Assembly: GCA_036703985.1 (NCBI GenBank)
Contig: DATNQN010000072.1
Span: 1-64,000 of the forward strand
Source: Leptolyngbyaceae cyanobacterium
GTDB taxonomy: Bacteria; Cyanobacteriota; Cyanobacteriia; Cyanobacteriales; Aerosakkonemataceae
Length of the DNA stretch: 64,000 bases
Direction: 5' to 3'
The notes under the pieces were generated by a model that was given only the letters and a program-made list of their open reading frames with translations, was not told the DNA's origin and searched no databases. Positions 62,004-64,000 of the stretch are shown in pieces (the first letter of the stretch is position 1; each line of letters starts with the position of its first letter). The translations under genes were made by a program, and so were the position numbers.

Positions 62004-63782
62004 TCATCTTAATGGTAAAGTAAACCAATATGTCGAACCTTCGCCAATTTTACTATTTACGCCGATTTCTCCGCCGTGAGCTTTAATAATTTGACGGCAG
62101 AGATACAATTTTAAACCAATTCCAGTGGAACATCTAGCTTGCGGATCGCGGATGTAGAGATCGAAAAGGCGATCGCATTCTACTTGACTCATCCCCGCGC
62201 CGTTATCCTCGATCGTACAGCGCAACACGCCTGCTTGTACCTCTGCACTTAGGCTCAAGCTCAATCCGGGGGGATTGTGTTTTAAAATATTAGTAAATAA
62301 GGTATCAAAAACTCGTTGAATTTGAGTTGGATCGGCCATTAGTAATGGTAAATCGGTAGGGACAAAATTGTGAAGATTAGCTTTATTTTCTGCTAAAATT
62401 GGTTCTAAGTCTTTGATAATAGAATCGAGCAGTTTGTTGAATTGTACTGGTTCTCGATGGATAATTACTCCCTGCTCTTCATTAGCATGAGTTTCTAGCA
62501 AGGAGTTAATCATGCTGAGTTGGCGATCGCTAGCTGTCACCATTCTATTCAATGTAGAGCGAGGAACAGAAATGGTTTCTCCTGACTGATTTAACCAATT
62601 CTTAAATACCATTAATGTTCCGATGACCGATGTTCGTAAATCGTGAGATACCGTATGCAGCAAAACATCCTTAATGCGGTTTGTTTCTTGCAGTTCTCGA
62701 TTGCGTTTTTCTAGTTGAGCAGTGCGTTCTTTAACTTGATTTTCTAAGTTGGAATTGAGGATTTTTACTTGTTTGTAAAGTTGAGCTTGTTGAATGGCGA
62801 TCGCAACTTGTGCTGCTAGTTTTTCTAACAAATCAATTTCATATTTTTGCCATCGACGAGGACTAGCACATTGATTTGCTACTAACACGCCAAAAATTTG
62901 CTCCTCCACCATAATTGGCACGCCTAGACTAGCTCTTACTTGATACTTTTGATAGTATTCTTGTAAAAAAGTGCTATTTTCTACGTTTTCTATATATGTA
63001 TCTTCGATCGCTCTAGCATTTCGCTTTTGGTAAATTAATTTAATTTGTTGAATGTAATTTTGATTTAATTTAAATTTTTTAATTGATTTACAATTAGAAA
63101 GCACTGACTCTGCTACGATTTCCCCTTGATTATCCTCATTTAAGCAGCCAATAAAAACCCGATCGGCTTGCAAAAATTCTCGAACCTCCCGCACGGTAGA
63201 ATGAAGGATTTGTTCTAAATTGAGAGAATTACGAATTCGCTGCGCCATTTCACCTAATAAGTGAGCGCTACAAACCGCTTTATGGGGAAAGTAGGGACTA
63301 GCACATTTTAATTTTGCAGCAGGGAAGGCAACTTTTATTCCCTTTCGTTCTGTAATATTGTTGGTAACAGTTAATTCATATTGTTGAGAGTTTAAGTTAG
63401 TAATTTCTGCTGAAAGCAGTCCTATTAAAACTTCACCTGATTTTTTATGAAATTCATATTGTAAATTATGAACGGTTCTGCTGTCCTGAAATAGGTCTTC
63501 CATTCTCACTTTTTCGAGAGAATCTACCCAGGCGTTAATTTCAACTAATCGATCGCCAACTACTGTTTCTTCATAACCTGTAATACGAGCTATTGCCTGG
63601 GACGAATCAGACTCGTTCGGATTTTCTAAAGATAAATGATACGTGCTGAGGTGAGAATCGGAAGACTCGATTTGCTGGTAAAAAATTTCGTCTTTAGTGG
63701 CTAACCTCAGGATTTTTTTCAGCCGTTCAAAGGCTGCTTCATCTCGGCAACAGTCTCGTAAAGCTTTTAGGTAATCAGGCAT
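62004..63782 (-). CDS. GAF-domain sensor histidine kinase
   Basis: 592 residues. An unrecognised PAS-like N-terminal region covers about 1-170, followed by a GAF domain at about 185-335 (LEQILHSTVREVREFLQADRVFIG ... VEEQIFGVLVANQC). A coiled coil leads to HisKA with His in LLHTVSHDLRTSVIG (about 378) and HATPase_c (DNGAGM, STGIGLKLYLC, GEGSTYWFTLPL). Soluble; no membrane helix. The GAF has no CH chromophore Cys, so it is unlikely to be a bilin photoreceptor. No response regulator is adjacent inside the window. It starts 6 bases after the next upstream gene's stop. Confidence 0.9.
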   Translation of the reverse strand: MPDYLKALRDCCRDEAAFERLKKILRLATKDEIFYQQIESSDSHLSTYHLSLENPNESDSSQAIARITGYEETVVGDRLVEINAWVDSLEKVRMEDLFQDSRTVHNLQYEFHKKSGEVLIGLLSAEITNLNSQQYELTVTNNITERKGIKVAFPAAKLKCASPYFPHKAVCSAHLLGEMAQRIRNSLNLEQILHSTVREVREFLQADRVFIGCLNEDNQGEIVAESVLSNCKSIKKFKLNQNYIQQIKLIYQKRNARAIEDTYIENVENSTFLQEYYQKYQVRASLGVPIMVEEQIFGVLVANQCASPRRWQKYEIDLLEKLAAQVAIAIQQAQLYKQVKILNSNLENQVKERTAQLEKRNRELQETNRIKDVLLHTVSHDLRTSVIGTLMVFKNWLNQSGETISVPRSTLNRMVTASDRQLSMINSLLETHANEEQGVIIHREPVQFNKLLDSIIKDLEPILAENKANLHNFVPTDLPLLMADPTQIQRVFDTLFTNILKHNPPGLSLSLSAEVQAGVLRCTIEDNGAGMSQVECDRLFDLYIRDPQARCSTGIGLKLYLCRQIIKAHGGEIGVNSKIGEGSTYWFTLPLR

Positions 63783-63788
63783 TAGTAA

Positions 63789-64000
63789 TTAAGTCGCTCT
63801 CGCAATTTTCAATGTTGGCAGGTAATGACCCTTTTTTAAAGTTAACAACTCATCGAGTATCCCACCTGCACAGTAAGATAGAGAACGAACGCTTTCTGGG
63901 GAATACTGCGGTTTTTGGAAGTAAGATAACTTGTTCCGTTTGTCTTGATAGAGAGAGAGGAAAAACTCGACTTCTTTTCGGGCGCTATATTCGAGGTTTT
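63789..64000 (-). CDS. 3' end of an unidentified gene (truncated by window edge)
   Basis: The minus strand is open from base 64000 to TAA at 63789-63791, giving 70 C-terminal residues: NLEYSARKEVEFFLSLYQ, then PQYSPESVRSLSYCAGG and a final KIARAT. The composition looks coding. It is 6 bases upstream of the histidine kinase and probably co-transcribed. No family was recognised. Confidence 0.6.
   Translation of the reverse strand, partial: NLEYSARKEVEFFLSLYQDKRNKLSYFQKPQYSPESVRSLSYCAGGILDELLTLKKGHYLPTLKIARAT

Noticed and set aside
62004-63782. GAF histidine kinase as a cyanobacteriochrome
   Set aside because: The GAF domain lacks the Cys-His/Cys-Tyr chromophore attachment motif.

Overview
The window reads as the chromosome of a filamentous cyanobacterium of the Oscillatoriales/Nostocales type. 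Copies of GCGATCGC and its variants are frequent. Heptameric tandem repeats and small inverted-repeat elements sit between genes. Several genes are diagnostic for cyanobacteria: Rubisco accumulation factor Raf1, demethylphylloquinone methyltransferase MenG, Ycf35 with its DUF2997 and ferredoxin partners, a red/green cyanobacteriochrome phototaxis operon, and type IV pilus genes pilB-pilT-pilC. No tRNA, rRNA or CRISPR array was recognised.

Layout. 0.2-6.5 kb holds ordinary single genes (glutathione S-transferase, HMCES/YedK, a Met-rich zinc-ribbon protein, DUF4336, MAPEG, an AraC regulator, YiaA) plus a decayed CHAT-domain gene. 6.6-14.7 kb is a complete lasso-peptide cluster on the minus strand. 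In transcription order it is RRE protein B1, leader peptidase B2, cyclase C, an unannotated 52-residue precursor A, an HPr-kinase-like K, a PRMT-fold methyltransferase, an ABC exporter D and a nucleotidyltransferase. The precursor matches the lasso leader rule exactly and predicts a 9-residue ring closed by the only acidic residue in the core. The kinase, nucleotidyltransferase and methyltransferase together suggest a heavily tailored product. 14.9-16.0 kb is the DUF2997-Ycf35-ferredoxin operon. 18.4-23.3 kb is pilB, pilT and pilC. 24.5-30.5 kb is grpE-dnaK-dnaJ, continuing with 4-bp overlaps into a TusA-like protein and rsgA, then a methyltransferase.

30.6-46.5 kb is mixed: DUF445, menG, a REC-GAF regulator, raf1, a PhyH-type dioxygenase with a coiled-coil tail, a glycosyltransferase overlapping a Ser/Thr kinase, a PhoD phosphatase with seven N-terminal repeats, a UvrD-type helicase and a PEP-CTERM protein. 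47.5-57.1 kb is a full phototaxis operon (PATAN-REC, CheY, CheW, multi-GAF chemoreceptor, CheA-REC), equivalent to pixGHIJL/ptx. Its receptor has a C-terminal GAF with the red/green signature.

57.2-61.4 kb is an accessory island. It holds two divergent DUF433/DUF5615 toxin-antitoxin modules, one with a frameshifted toxin. It also holds several very small membrane proteins, a stand-alone vMAP-like N-terminal helical protein with phased GGCGGAT repeats upstream, a retropepsin pair, and an AbrB antitoxin whose VapC toxin is truncated. The window ends with Uma2, a GAF histidine kinase and the 3' end of one more gene. The best candidates for new biology are the lasso cluster with its methyltransferase and the small-membrane-protein/vMAP island.
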